Positions 1 through 11,441 of a stretch of DNA of 64,000 bases are shown here, piece by piece. A program made the position numbers and the translations under genes. The notes beneath the pieces are model-generated. The model was not told where the DNA came from, searched no databases, and worked only from the letters and a program-made list of their open reading frames with translations. Source of the DNA: Perca fluviatilis. Lineage: Eukaryota; Chordata; Actinopteri; Perciformes; Percidae. The stretch lies in the NCBI RefSeq assembly GCF_010015445.1, contig NC_053112.1, positions 1,849,789-1,913,788 on the forward strand. Direction: 5' to 3'. Each line of letters starts with the position of its first letter. Positions within the stretch are counted from its first letter, which is position 1.

Positions 1-370
1 GTTTTTCCATCTTCCCCCTGTGGCAAACCCACTACCCCCAAATTATTATGTTTGGAAAGACCTGCATTTATTGTGGATGCAGACTTACTCTTAAATGAAG
101 GTCTCTTTTGAAACTGATTTCTTCTGGAAGTTAAAATAAATGTCTGTGGATTTAACAGAGGTTTTTAAAAATAGATATTCTGATGCAGTGTTGAAAAGGT
201 GAATGCATTAAATGAATTTGTTGACTATGTAATGGAATACCTATAATTTCAAAAATCTTAACAATGAAGTGTACATCAATCACCACATTAAAAAGATAGA
301 AAATAAGATCTAAACTAATTATTAACATTTGTTTCCCTGAATGAAAAATGAATGAATCAAAGTTAAGTGA
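1..370 (-). other. 3' flank of TRIM copy 1
   Basis: Non-coding sequence downstream of TRIM copy 1. It is repeated after all five TRIM copies, for example near 13.86-14.25 kb and, in reverse, near 30.57-30.96 kb. A polyadenylation signal reads AATAAA on the minus strand (TTTATT at 67-72), at the same place as in copies 2, 3 and 4. This is probably 3' UTR plus flank. Confidence 0.6.
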
Positions 371-2035
371 TTAGTTTACTCTGACAGGAGAGATGATCAG
401 AGAGGCAGAGTTTTTACCACCATAATTAACACTGGGACTGAAGAATGGGAAGAGTTTCTCAGTGAAGGAGCAGCCAGTAAAGGAGTAGATAAGAGCTGCA
501 GCATCTACGCCATAAAAGGAGACCAGACCCTCCTCATAATCCACAAACACCCCCACCTTCTGAGGAGGAGACTTCAGAGAGAGAAGGACTGAAGGGCCAG
601 CAGCAGCTTTGTACTCATTTCCATTTCTCAACACTATAGTCCAGTAACCATTCTGAGGGCTCACTGTGATGCTTCCCTTCCTGTTGATCGACTCTCTGGC
701 CACTCCTAAATCCCATTCAGTCTTTCCTTTAACTTGAACCTCAAAGTAAAATCTGCCTGAAGACAAACTCTGTTTTCCTAAAACATTAACACACTTAGAA
801 AATCTCTTTGGGTGGTCTGGGAGATTCTTCTTCACATCACCATGATTCACTTGTTTGCCATCATCAGACAGGATGAGTTTAGGATGTGCTGTATCAGGAT
901 CAAGAGTCACATCCACTGCATACTGTTGGACTCTCTTCAGCTCAGACTCAAGCAGCTTCTTCATCTCTTTACTGATTGTCTCCTCTAGCTGAACCACAGC
1001 TTTCACCACAGTCCTCTCATATGATGATGGACGGACACTGACCTCTGTCCAGTCCTTGGTGGGTGGAGGTTGTTGGATGTTTAGGGACTGGACAATCTGG
1101 AGAAGATAGAGAATGGAGTGTCTTCAGAGCGTGAGAGCTGCTCCACCTCAGTGCTTCTCTTCATCAGCTCAGAGATTTCCTGTTCCAACTCTTTGATGAA
1201 AGCTTCGGCCTGTTTTTCTGTTGTTTTCTGCTTCTCTTTGATCGTGTTGATGAGCTCATTCAGGCCTCTCTCAACAGACTCCTTCAGAGAAGTGAAGACC
1301 TGAACACCTTCTGCTATCTCTCTGTCTGCATCTTCCTCACTGAGGTCGACTGAGTGTTTGATCTCCTGAATCTTCAGTCGTCTCTTCTGGATCATCTGCT
1401 GAATTTCAGCCTCTGTCTTCCCCAGCTCAGCCTTCTTTTCTTCATATTCTTCTTTCAGAGGAACAACATCATGCATCTTGTGATCTAAAACACTGCAGAG
1501 CATGCAGACACATGTCTGGTCGGTCTTACAGAACAGCTCCAGAGGTTTATCGTGCTCCGTACACATCCTGTCTTCCAGGTTCTCCACAGGGTCAATCAGC
1601 TGATGTCTTTTTCAGACCTGACATGGTCAGATGAGGCTCCAGGTGAGTCTCACAGTAGGAGACCAGACACACCAGGCAGGACTTCAGGGCCTTCTGTGTT
1701 GGTTCCAGTGCAGACGTCACAGGGAACTTCTCCTGGTTTGGACACTTGTTGCTCTGAGCTGCTGCTGCTGGCTTTCTGTTGAGCTGACTGTCTGAACTGA
1801 GCAACCATCTCAGAGATGAAAGTGTTGACTCTCAAATCAGGTCTTGTGGTAAAAACTCTCCTTACAGATGGGACAAAGGCACCTGTTACTAGTATTCCAG
1901 TGTTCAGTGATGCAGTTCTTGCAGAAGTTGTGTCCACATGGTGTGCTGACAGGATCAGTGAACACATCCAGACAGATGGAGCACAGAAACTGATCTTCAG
2001 ATGGCAGATAGTTTGCAGCAGCCATAGCTACACAT
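371..2035 (-). pseudogene. btr: Bloodthirsty-related TRIM E3 ligase, copy 1 (frameshifted)
   Basis: This is a single coding exon. The start ATG is at 2033-2035, just after a splice acceptor (pyrimidine tract then TGTGTAG, AG at 2038-2039). Domains in order are RING (CSIC, PCGHNFCKNC, CPIC; about 1990-1850), a B-box1-like zinc module (CDVC...CLVC), B-box2 (about 1560-1450), a coiled coil rich in E/K (to about 1110), and PRY-SPRY (1009-371; LDPDTAHPKLILS, then WDLGVARES, YWTIVLRNGNEYKA and KVGVFVDYEEGLVSFY). RING-B-box-coiled-coil-SPRY proteins of this family are E3 ubiquitin ligases, and the PRY-SPRY binds targets. The reading frame breaks near 1850 (an extra A in a run), 1700 (extra base), 1610 (extra base in a T run) and 1110-1130. 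The PRY-SPRY part is fully open and ends at TAA 371. Similarity to TRIM39-like/bloodthirsty proteins is clear. Whether the breaks are real or assembly errors cannot be told here. Confidence 0.85.
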
Positions 2036-2499
2036 AGTGTGAAAGAAAAGAAAAACATATTCAAAATACAGTTTTATTTATAAAAAAAACTCTGACAAAC
2101 CTTTTCAATTATCAGCTCTAAATCAAGTAAATGTAAATAGTGAGTTTTAATCATACAATTTCCTTTAATTTAGACTGTTTGAAACTAAACAACATGAATT
2201 TCTTATTCAAGTGCTTTAAACAAACATTTCACAACAGATCGTTACTCCTGTTAATTCTTAGAGTTATACCACCTGTTAAAACGATATGCTATGACAACCT
2301 CTATCTTACAGAGGACTTTACATCCACCAAGGTGTACGCGATGTAAGTTTTAACTCATGCCTTATAACTGTGCAACCCTTAAAATGTTAGTAGTATGTAA
2401 ACTCCAACCTAATTAAAGATAGGTTCAAACTAGTCAATGTTTGAACTTACACATAGGTGGTGCAACCCAGTACAGATATTTAGGCAATCTATTATCTCA
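2036..2499 (-). other. Splice acceptor and proximal 5' intron of TRIM copy 1
   Basis: On the minus strand a T/C-rich tract is followed by TGTGTAG and then the start codon context, a standard 3' splice site. The same block occurs before each TRIM copy. No coding potential is seen up to the 46-bp repeat array. Confidence 0.55.
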
Positions 2500-2900
2500 A
2501 ATGTCTTAAAGGTCTTATGACATGCTGGTTTTTGGATGCTTTTATATAGACCTTAGTGGCCCCCTAATACTGTATCTGAAGTCTCTTTTATATAGGCCTT
2601 AGTGGTCCCCTAATACTGTATCTGAAGTCTCTTTTATATAGACCTTAGTGGTCCCCTAATACTGTATCTGAAGTCTCTTTTATATAAGACCTTAGTGGTC
2701 CCCTAATACTGTATCTGAAGTCTCTTTTATATAGACCTTAATGGTCCCCTATACTGTATCTGAAGTCTCTTTTATATAGGCCTTAGTGGTCCCCTAATAC
2801 TGTATCTGAAGTCTCTTTTATATAAGGCCTTAGTGGTCCCCTAATACTGTATCTGAAGTCTCTTTTAATATTTAGTCCTTGGTGGCCCCTAATGAATCTG
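2500..2900. repeat. 46-bp minisatellite, about 8 units (5' intron of TRIM copy 1)
   Basis: Units read, on the minus strand, TATATAAAAGAGACTTCAGA then TACAGTATTAGGGGACCACT and AAGGTC, 46 bp in all. The array begins next to TTAA and AGGTCTTATGACAT, the terminus of the TTAA transposon seen whole at 16120-19895. One unit at about 2915-2955 is in the opposite orientation. Confidence 0.85.
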
Positions 2901-5090
2901 TAGTCACTGAAAGGTCTACGTAAAAGAGAGACTTCAGATACAGTATATGGGAGAAAAGACAGACTTAAAAATAAGACAGGAAACAGAACATATACAAAAG
3001 ACTCAAACATGACACATTGTTCATATAGGTCCTCTTTTACAGTCAGTCCTTCCAGAAATTGCAGAGTTTTTTTACGATTGTTACGACACGTTTTCTTAAA
3101 AAATGCGATGGAATATGAGGGATATTTAAGCAATTTTATGCGATGAAATTGCAGGAACTTGCAAAAACAGCAGTTTGATGAAAAAGAGACAAAAAGGCAA
3201 CAAGGGAAAAAGGGCTGCTCTTGTGTGAAGTAAACGCAACATTTTTCAACTTTCTACTAAGATATATTTTGTGACTTTTTGGCAATGAAAATGCGGGGAT
3301 TATGAAATCATGCAAGCCCTGCATATTTTGCATGGAAATCGGCAATTTTGAGGCAAAAATGCAGACTTTGGCTGATTATTTGTTTAGTTGTCGCGATTGC
3401 ATAATCTGTTTTTGTGGGAGGGACTGGTACAGTACTGCATGTGCTACCATGCGGTCATCCGACACGCTGTATTAACGTTACTGTTTAAAAACGCTTTCCA
3501 GGTTAGTGTGGATGCATAGCGCCCAAAACCAACATTAAAAACGTAGTAATCTTCCCTCAGTGTTTAGTCTTGTTGTTAAACTGTGTGTAAAATGAGCGGT
3601 GACGTTAAATCATCTGTTTCAGGTAATGGCTCACTTGGGTACTGTCTATTTGCTGGATTATTCCGAGGTAACCATCGGTAGCGGACGTTAGCGCAGATAA
3701 GCCTGTTGATAGTAACGGTAGTGTTCATATTTGCACAATGACGCATAAAGCAAACTTGTTAAAAAAGGAACTACGATTACTGTTGACGTTAAAACAGGCC
3801 TGTGTGTGTGTCTTTTGGTAATTGGTTAGTCTACTGTAATTATTAGGCTCCAAATGTACATACTGTTGGTAAATCCGTACCTGTACCTGCCAGCACGCTA
3901 CACATCTGGCCATGACAGGTACATCTTGTCCGCAGCTCCTCCAACCTTTAGAAACACCAGCTAGCAGGGCCGTTCTAAGCTTTTTGGAGGCCCTGTGTAA
4001 AACTTGTTTTTTTTCTTTTGCACTGGGCCCCCACAAGGGTCAAATTGTTCTTAAGAAGGAACAGTCCTGTGGTTGCCACGAAGAGAGCCTGGGCAACCAA
4101 AGTGAGAGAGCTTTACAGACCCGTAAAATGAGATCGTTTCTCAGCGTTTACTTTCTAAATTACAAATATTTTAACATTAACTCAAGATGATTTTCCGGGA
4201 GACAGACACTTTTCCTCCTCTGTATTTCATTAATTGCATTTGGAATATATTTATCACCATTTTAGGATGAGAGGAGAACATTTCTCTTAGTTTGATGAAA
4301 AAGGGTTGCTGTTAGCTTGCCGACTCATTTAAAAAAGACTGCCCGTTTCACCATTTCCAGGAGTCGTACTTTAACAAACTCCTCCTTTAGATTCATTTGA
4401 ATCGACTTCAACATTTTTGCTGTGCAATCTAAAGACCTTAACAATGAAGTTATTCAAAGTTTGAGTTTTAATCGAGGGGGTGTGGCGGTGCTGCTGCAGT
4501 GTTCTCTGCTGTCAACAGGAAGTCAGTTTTATATTGTAGTTGCGACATTTAAACAAACTCCTCCAAGAGATTATTTACGATCAACTTTAAAAAACATTCT
4601 GTGCAATCTAAAGACCTTAAAGACACAAATTACTTTACGATTTAATTTAACTTTGACCCTTTCACTGTATGTTTTCACTTTGTTAATGTTATTTAAACTT
4701 TAAAATGTCTTTTGTAGCACCTTGCAAACCAAGCTAGCTAGCTGGCAATAGCATTAGCTGGTAATTTAAGGGAAAGTCTGCCCATTTTCTCTACTGCCGT
4801 ACATGCAGATAAATGGCACCAGTACCCGGAGGCCTGAGGGCACAACGGCAGGAGCATCTGATCTTGACTGAGACAACCCTCCGTTTGCCAGCTGTCATTT
4901 TGCCAGATTCTTGACTGAAGTTATTTATGTGGCAGTCTTGTCACATGCTAGCCACCCCTCTTTGCCCAAATTAGGATTACCCGGCTCCAGTAACTGACAG
5001 AGACAAACTGCAAGTTTCAACTTGTCCCTTCAGAAACCTCTGGATGTGTTTTTACTGTCTGTACTTCAGGATTAAAAGACTGCTTTGCTG

Positions 5091-5154
<64 letters not shown>

Positions 5155-5632
5155 TCTTTTATCTTGTTGTTGAGGACATGTGTCCACAAATCAAAACCAA
5201 GACAGATTTACACTTTTGATGGGATGAAGTAGTTGTGAAACACACCTGCCGATTAAAAACAATCTCAGCCTTCACAAACGGTTCTGAGTAGTTTTGTAGA
5301 GTCAGAAACAGCTGATCAAGTTTCAGAGAATGAAGTATTCAGGCTGATGGAGAAGTTCTGACTCTCCCTCATATCTCAGCAGTGAAGTCAGCAGAGATTA
5401 AAATCTAACTTGTTTCCTGGTGCTGATTAAACCTGACTCAACTGAACATAAAAGACGCATTTTGGCCAAAACGTCACACTTCATAGAATACTTACTGAGT
5501 TACTTCAGATCTACAAACATTTTACAATAGTGCTGAAAGAATGTATCACTGGTATTTTAGAAGTATTTTATGTAGCCTCCAAAATATCACAAATGATGGC
5601 CGAGTTTCTTCATCAAAGGTGTGTAGTGTTAC
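2901..5632. other. Duplicated intronic block of TRIM copy 1
   Basis: No gene is seen. About 3040-3430 is an AT-rich dispersed repeat (runs on the theme TTGCAT/ATGCGATG), repeated in reverse at 27.6-27.99 kb. The stretch 3430-5630 matches 25.4-27.6 kb in reverse, with short local indels. Short open frames here have no family features. Confidence 0.5.
5091..5152. repeat. (TAA)n microsatellite
   Basis: An uninterrupted run of about 20 trinucleotides. The reverse-duplicated counterpart is the (TTA)n run at 25885-25937, of similar length. Confidence 0.97.
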
Positions 5633-5775
5633 CTGTCAGGCTGCTCCGCTGTTAAAGTCCCGTTCAGATGAGGTCAGAGAGACGTGGTACCTTCATCAGC
5701 AGACTCTGACAGATGCTGCTGCTGTCTGTGTTCATCTGACTGACATCTGTCACATCGTAACACCTTTATATCCAG
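5633..5775 (-). promoter_or_regulatory. Putative promoter and non-coding first exon of TRIM copy 1
   Basis: On the minus strand a TATA-like ATATAAAG (5764-5771) is followed by about 110 bases ending CCTGACAG and then GTAACA, a good splice donor (GT at 5631-5632). The same arrangement occurs upstream of TRIM copy 3 on the plus strand (25271-25409). Linking it to the coding exon at 2035 is inference from orientation and conservation; transcript data would settle it. Confidence 0.4.
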
Positions 5776-6303
5776 AAATGTCATGTTACGTGAGAGCAGG
5801 ACCCAGTCACACCTGTAGTGCTGCCAGTCAGTGCTCTGATTGGACAGTTTTCAGGTTTTTTTTTTGGGGGGGGGGAAAACAAAAAAACAAAAAAACAAGA
5901 AAAAAGGGTTTGGTTCCCCGGAAACTGACGTTAGAATGCTGTACATCCAGTGTTACTCCGTCACTTACTGTAATGGAGTGCTGTGGTATCAGGACTACAT
6001 GTTGCTGTGAGTTTTGTTATTCTGGTAATTTGCTGCGCCACAACTGAACCCATTAACAAACTAACTTTTTTCTTAATCGTCACCTACACAGAGTGTATAT
6101 ATAGGAAACTTTGTTTCTGCAGTTTAACCCACCATAAGTATTAGGAGCAGTGGACAGCTAACAATCTTTTCTTTTTTTACGCGATACCGTAAAAAACAAT
6201 ATACTGGACAAATGTACCAAGACATCATGAAGGCGTATCAGTGTTTGCGTAACAGCACAGTGACTCCATGCTGGTTGTGTCTTTGTGTTGTGGTCCATCC
6301 AGT
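5776..6303. other. Duplicated flank up to the LINE insertion point
   Basis: Contains a T-run/G-run/A-rich tract at about 5857-5910, absent in the reverse copy at 25.1-25.2 kb. It otherwise matches 24.75-25.2 kb in reverse. Homology stops at TCCATCCAGT (about 6294-6303), where the other copy continues straight on. No gene is seen. Confidence 0.5.
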
Positions 6304-6434
6304 GGTCGCTCTGTTCCATAATACCAGGAAGTGGTGTACATGGAAGCTTGGAGCTTCCATGGAGGGGGGAGTTGCAGCCATCTTTGATGCAAGCCTGTTA
6401 ATTACTCCTAAACCTAAATTACATTATAACTCAT

Positions 6435-7103
6435 TTGAAAGTCTTGTTCTTAATCTTCAACATCCAAAATGGAAAACATTACAGCCAATTATATTCGTTG
6501 TATTTACGGGCGCCAGGTCCGTATTCTGAATTTTTATATGAATTCTCAGAGTTTTTATCATGTTTAGTCCTTAAATCAGACCAAGTACTTCTTGTAGGTG
6601 ATTTTAATATCCATGTGGACGTTGACAATGACAGCCTTAGTACTGCTTTCAACTCATTACTGGATTCAATCGGTTTCAGTCAGAGGGTGCACAAAGCGAC
6701 GCACTCTTTTAACCACACCCTCGACCTTGTGCTGGCATATGGTATTGAAATTGAGGATTTAATAATATTTTCGCAGAATTCGGTATTATCAGATCATTCT
6801 TTAATCACTTTCGAATTCTTACTACCTGATTATATTAAATTAGATAAAAGCTCCTACACCAGATGCTTATCTGACAGTGCTATAGCTAAATTTAAAGAAG
6901 ATATTCCAACAGCATTCGACTCTATGTCATGCCTTAACATAACAGAGGACCTTTATGTTAACCTCAGTCCCTCTCAAATTGATGCATTTGTAGACGGTGT
7001 TCCACGACATGCACTAACCTTAGACTCTTCGCCGCTCCCTGAAAAGAAGATGATGAAGCAAAGGAAACTAGCACCTTTGTATAACTCTCAAACTCGAAAT
7101 TAA
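6435..7103 (+). pseudogene. LINE endonuclease fragment
   Basis: This is the C-terminal half of an apurinic-type endonuclease, which nicks target DNA for target-primed reverse transcription. It shows VLLVGDFNIHVD (GDFN at 6597-6608) and SDHS (6789-6800), both landmarks of the active site. The N-terminal part is missing, fitting 5' truncation. The frame ends at a stop near 7103, and LINE sequence continues in other frames. Confidence 0.8.
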
Positions 7104-7772
7104 AACAAATCTCGCGAAACCTCGAATGTAAGTGGCGTTCCACCAAGGTGGAAGAATCTCGTTTGGATTGGCAAGAAAGTCTCAAAACCTATAGGAAGGC
7201 CCCCAGAAAGGCCAGATCAGACTATTACTCATCACTAATAGAAGAAAACAAGAACAACCTAGGTTTCTTTTCAGCACTGTCGCCAGGCTGACAGATAGCC
7301 ACAGCTCTACTGAGCCATCTATTACTCTAGCTCTGAGTAGTGATGACTTCATGAGCTTCTTCAATGATAAAATTACAACAATTAGAGATAAAATTCATCA
7401 CCTTTTACACTCAACTTCTAACGGTTCACCTTTAAACGCAGAGTCGTTAGAAATAAAGACTAGTCTGGACATATACTTAGACTGCTTTATCCTATAGACC
7501 TTCAACAATTAATGTTAAAGATATCCTCAGCTAAGCCATCTACCTGTCTCTTGGACCCCATCCCAACGAGACTACTCAAAGAAGCATTACCTGAGGTTAA
7601 CACCTCATTACTAGATATGAACAATATGTCTCTATTAACAGGTTATGTACCACCAGTCATTTAAAGTAGCTGTGATAAAACCTCTTCTGAAAAACCCACC
7701 CTGGATCCTGAGGTCTTAGCAAACTATAGACCTATATCTAACCTTCCCTTTCTATCCAAGATCCTTGAGAAG

Positions 7773-8264
7773 GTGGTTGCTAATCAGTTATGTGATTTTC
7801 TACATAACAATAGTTTATTTGATGACTTTCAATCAGGATTTAGAAAGAATCATAGCACAGATACGGCACTGGTGAAAATTACTAACGACCTTTTAACTAC
7901 TGCAGACAAAGGTCTTGTCTCCATTCTTGTTTTACTAGATCTTAGTGCTGCATTTGACACTATTGACCATTCAATCCTGTTACAGAGATTGGAACACTTG
8001 GTTGGCATTAAAGGAATTGCTCTGAGTTGGTTTAGGTCCTATTTCTCTGATCGATCTCAATTTGTGAATGTTAATGATAAATCCTCCAACTACGCTAAAG
8101 TTAGCCATGGGGTTCCTCAAGGCTCAGTGCTTGGACCAATTCTATTCTCCTTATATATGCTTCCTCTAGGCAATATTATTAGAAAACACTCAATTAACTT
8201 TCACTGTTATGCGGTGGCCACCCAATTATACTTGTCAATCAAACCAGACGAACCAGTCAGCTAG
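7773..8264 (+). pseudogene. LINE reverse transcriptase core, catalytic box mutated
   Basis: RT motifs are visible in order: FQSGFRKNHSTDTALVKI, then LLDLSAAFDTIDHSILL (first catalytic Asp region), then VSHGVPQGSVLGPILFSLYM. The usual YADD box reads YAVA at 8208-8219, so both catalytic aspartates are gone. L2/CR1-type RTs normally have F/YADDTQLY here. The flanking TQLY is kept, so it is substitution and not a frameshift. Confidence 0.88.
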
Positions 8265-8775
8265 CTAAATTTCAAGCGTGCATTAAGGATATAAAATCCT
8301 GGATGACCTATAATTTTCTGATGTTAAACCCTAACAAAACTTGAAGTTATTGTGCTGGGCCCTAAACACCTCGAACTTCATTATCTAGAGATATAGCTAC
8401 TCTGGATGGTGTTGCCTGGCCTCCAGCACCACTGTTAGAAATTTAGGAGTTATCTTTGATCAGGATATATCCTTTAATGCCAATCTAAAACAAACCTCAA
8501 GAACAGCCTTTTTTCATCTTCGTAACATTGCCAAAATTAGGAATATCCTGTCTCAAAACGACGCTGAAAAACTAGTCCATGCATTTGTTACTTCCAGGCT
8601 GGACTATTGTAATTCCCTCGGCGGTCAGGTTGCTCAAATAAGTCTCTTAAGACTCTCCAGCTGATCCAGAATGCTGCAGCGTGTTGCGCTTCCACAAGAA
8701 CTAAAAGAAAGAAAAAATATTATATCCTGTATTCTGTATTCGTCTGCACTGGCTTCCTGTTGAATCCAGGATTGT

Positions 8776-9117
8776 GTGTTTAAAGTCCTTCTCTTGACCT
8801 ACAAAGCTCTAAATGGTCTAGCACCATCATATCTAGAAGAGCTCCTAATACCCTATTGTCCTACTAGAGCACTGCGCTCCCAGAATGCAGAGTTACTGGT
8901 GGTACCTAGAGTCTCTAAAAGTAGAATGGGAGCTAGCGCCTTCAGTTATCAGGCTCCTCTCCTATGGAACCAGCTCCCGATCTGGGTTCGGGGGCAGAAA
9001 CTGTCACCACATTCAAGAATGAACTTAAAACTCTCCTATTTGATAAAGCTTATAGTTAGGGGGAGGAGTTGCAGTGTTCACCTAACTGGCCCAACTGCTT
9101 CTCTTCATAATTTTTAG
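8776..9117 (+). pseudogene. LINE RT C-terminal tail fragment
   Basis: Shows LLTYKALNGLAPSYL and a tail around RALRSQNAELL, common to the C-terminus of fish L2-type LINE ORF2. It is separated from the RT core by frameshifts. The 3' UTR with GAGGTTTCTTCCCAAGAGGG-type sequence follows at about 9670. Confidence 0.75.
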
Positions 9118-9315
9118 ATTAATAATACATAACAAAGTAGAGGGAGGCAGGCCAGCCAAGCCAGATCCGGCAGGGGAGAGTTCTAAGCCAGAAAAAGCTA
9201 CCTCTCCTTATGACCTGTCTCTCTTAGTTACCTGTTATAGTTACGCTGTTATAGTTCTAGACTGCCGGGGACTTCCTTCCTTTGACACACTGAGCTGCTC
9301 TCTCCTCTCCCTTTC

Positions 9316-9349
9316 TATTACTGTTACTATTACTATTACTATTACTATT
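9316..9349. repeat. (TATTAC)n-type short repeat in the LINE 3' part
   Basis: Tandem TATTAC units, about five. This is local expansion inside the LINE 3' region. Confidence 0.8.
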
Positions 9350-9917
9350 TGTGTGCAGCCCGTCCCAGAAATGCTTGTTACTAATCCTAGCTTCTGGGGA
9401 GTTTACTCCCCGAGTCCTTATGTCCCCAGCGTATTTCCTTGGAGAACGTTGGCACCAAGATCCTGGTTGCAGCTGTCGCCGGTGGTCCTGCTGCACTTCC
9501 TGCTGAGCTCAGCGATGCCCTGCAATGTCATGCTGCGTCCTGCTGAACCCTGCAGCTTCCCGCTACATCCAGTCACTGTTCCATTATTAATGTGACTACT
9601 ATCGCCACTGTTCATCACACCCCCAACCGGCTCGTCAGACACCGCCTACCAAGAGCCTGGGTCGGCCGCGAGGTTTCTTCCCAAGAGGGAGTTTTTCCTC
9701 GCCACTGTCGCACTGCTTGCTCTTGAGGGAATTACTGGAATTGTTGGAATTGTTGGGGCTTTGTAAATTATAGAGTGTGGTCTAGACCTACTCTATCTGT
9801 AAAGTGTCTCGAGATAACTTATGTTATGATTTGATACTATAAATAAAATTGAATTGAATTGAATTGTTGCTGTTGTTACTGTAGTGCAACAATCCAAATG
9901 ACTGTGGAGTCAGCACT

Positions 9918-11010
9918 GAGGTTTTATGGTGTTCACCTGTTTAAATTACATAACACCAGCAATATGTTTTACAACCTCATTTATTAACTATTTAAATTTG
10001 TCTTGACATGGTTTAAATATACAAAAGCATGACCATTTTCATGCACAACGGGCCTCTGTACTTTAACCAGGAGAGTTTAGTTTAGTTTATTGGACACAAA
10101 TAGAAACCTCCACACATCTGCAACATGTCAGTGATATGATAATGTTTTTGTTTTTAAACTTACAGAACAAACGGAGCTAAGTCACGTCCAGCGTTACATA
10201 TGTAACCAGAAGTGAAGTAACTTCTGATTTGAACTGAAACCATGATCCTTTTCTAAACTTAACTTTGTAGTGTGTGTGTCAACATAAACCAAACTGTAGA
10301 CCGTTTCACAACGTTAACGAGTTGTGTAAAACCACGCACCGTACGTTCTCTGGTTTAGATATGAGGATGAAAAACTTTAGAGGTTCCTCTTAGGCCATGT
10401 ATCAGGAATGGATGCACAATTCCTTATTTTCACCTCGCACACACAACAAACAAAGACGCACATACTCAAAAGTGTATATGTGTGTGTGTGTGTGTTGTGT
10501 GTCTGTGTGTCTGCCTGCTTTCTCTCTCTTTGCTATAATGTCATTTTTTCTACCAATATGTAAATATTTACACTTCTCAGGATTCATTTTTAATAACCAC
10601 TGACCACACAATTAGCCATGCTACATATTTAGCATATATACATGTATATGTTGGCGATTAATTTAATAATTGACAACTAATTAACTGATTTATCTTTGCA
10701 ACTCTAAATACCAAAACAAATGTTGGCGTTAATATTTGCTTTGTCGGTTTTAACGGTTATTGTGCTTGTCTTTTTCAATGTTTTTCAAACGTTTTTTATT
10801 GTTTATCCAACTTTTTCCCTTACGGTTTTGGAGATTTATACAATGTTTTGGTGTTTTTTCTACGTTTTTTGTGCTTTATACAATGTTTTTGGTGTTTTTT
10901 CTACGTTTTTTGTCTGTATTGTGAAGCACTTTGTAACGTAGATTACGAAAAGCGCTCTATAAATAAAGATTAGTATTGACAGGGTTTCTTTGTGTGTTTT
11001 TTGTCCTGTG
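9918..11010. other. Duplication junction and intron-like sequence before the snRNP exon
   Basis: 9918-10050 matches 24.6-24.74 kb in reverse. 10060-10960 matches 34.0-35.66 kb in reverse apart from the solo LTR there. The two duplicated blocks abut at about 10050-10065. Two units of a 39-bp repeat (about 10838-10915; ten in the reverse copy) precede GTGAAGCACTTTGTAACG and ATAAATAAAG, which look like a LINE 3' terminus. No gene is seen. Confidence 0.5.
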
Positions 11011-11013
11011 CAG

Positions 11014-11400
11014 GTTTCCTGGTTTCAAAGAGGTGCGACTGGTCCGGGGAAAACAACGACATCTCCTTCGTGGAGTTTGAGAGGGTAGACGAGGCGGCGT
11101 AGCGCTAAAGACGCGACTGCAAGGCTTCCGGGATCACAGCCACCTGCGCCATGAAGATCACCTACGCCAAGAAGTAGTCCCCGAAGTTCAGTCGCTGGAC
11201 ACAGAGAGACTCTGAGGGGAGAAAAGGGGACATGGTCCCTGGATTACCGTTAGGGTCCCACATTGATTTTGTAAATCATACACAGCTGTTTGTTTTTGTT
11301 TTGTTGGTAAAATTCAGTCCCATCGTTCACGAGGTCGAGCGCAGATAATCTCTGGCCTACATCTGGTTTTGTAAAATAAAAGGCTTTTACATAATTGTTG
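11014..11400 (+). pseudogene. Last exon of a U1A/U2B''-type snRNP protein gene, copy A
   Basis: An acceptor (TTTTTGTCCTGTGCAG, AG 11012-11013) is followed by codons for FPGFKEVRLV, and after small indels ISFVEFE, ALQGF-like, then ITAT-AMKITYAKK with stop TAG at 11175-11177. This is the end of RRM2 in the spliceosomal U1A/U2B'' proteins, which bind a U-snRNA loop. KITYAKK resembles U2B'' more than U1A. A 3' UTR with AATAAA (11375-11380) follows. At least two frameshifts lie in the exon, and no other exon of the gene is in the window. It is a partial gene carried by segmental duplication. It has an intron boundary, so it is not a processed copy. Confidence 0.75.
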
Positions 11401-11410
11401 CTCTTTAAGT

Positions 11411-11441
11411 GTGTTGTGTGTGTGTGTGTGTGTGTGTGTGT
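11411..11441. repeat. (GT)n microsatellite
   Basis: About 15 GT units just after the snRNP exon 3' UTR. The reverse-duplicated partner is the longer (CA)n at 33549-33615. Confidence 0.95.

Larger units (their letters stand above)
6304..9917 (+). mobile_element. L2-type LINE retrotransposon, 5'-truncated and decayed
   Basis: The reverse-duplicated copy at about 24.75 kb lacks this block and joins TCCATCCAGT directly to TTTTATGGTGTTC, so it is an empty site. Inside are an apurinic endonuclease C-terminal part, a reverse transcriptase core and an RT C-terminal tail in order, with frameshifts between. A 3' UTR ends in ATAAATAAAATTGAATTGAA, a short (TTGAA)n tail typical of fish L2 elements (to about 9866). 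About 50 bases (9867-9917) and the first 100 or so bases (6304-6400) belong to the insertion but are not clearly LINE. It is not competent as read: several frameshifts and a lost RT catalytic box. Confidence 0.85.

Noticed and set aside
371..2035. finTRIM (FTR) or TRIM25 as the family name
   Set aside because: The RING-B-box text and PRY-SPRY motifs agree better with the bloodthirsty/TRIM39-like group; a tree would decide.
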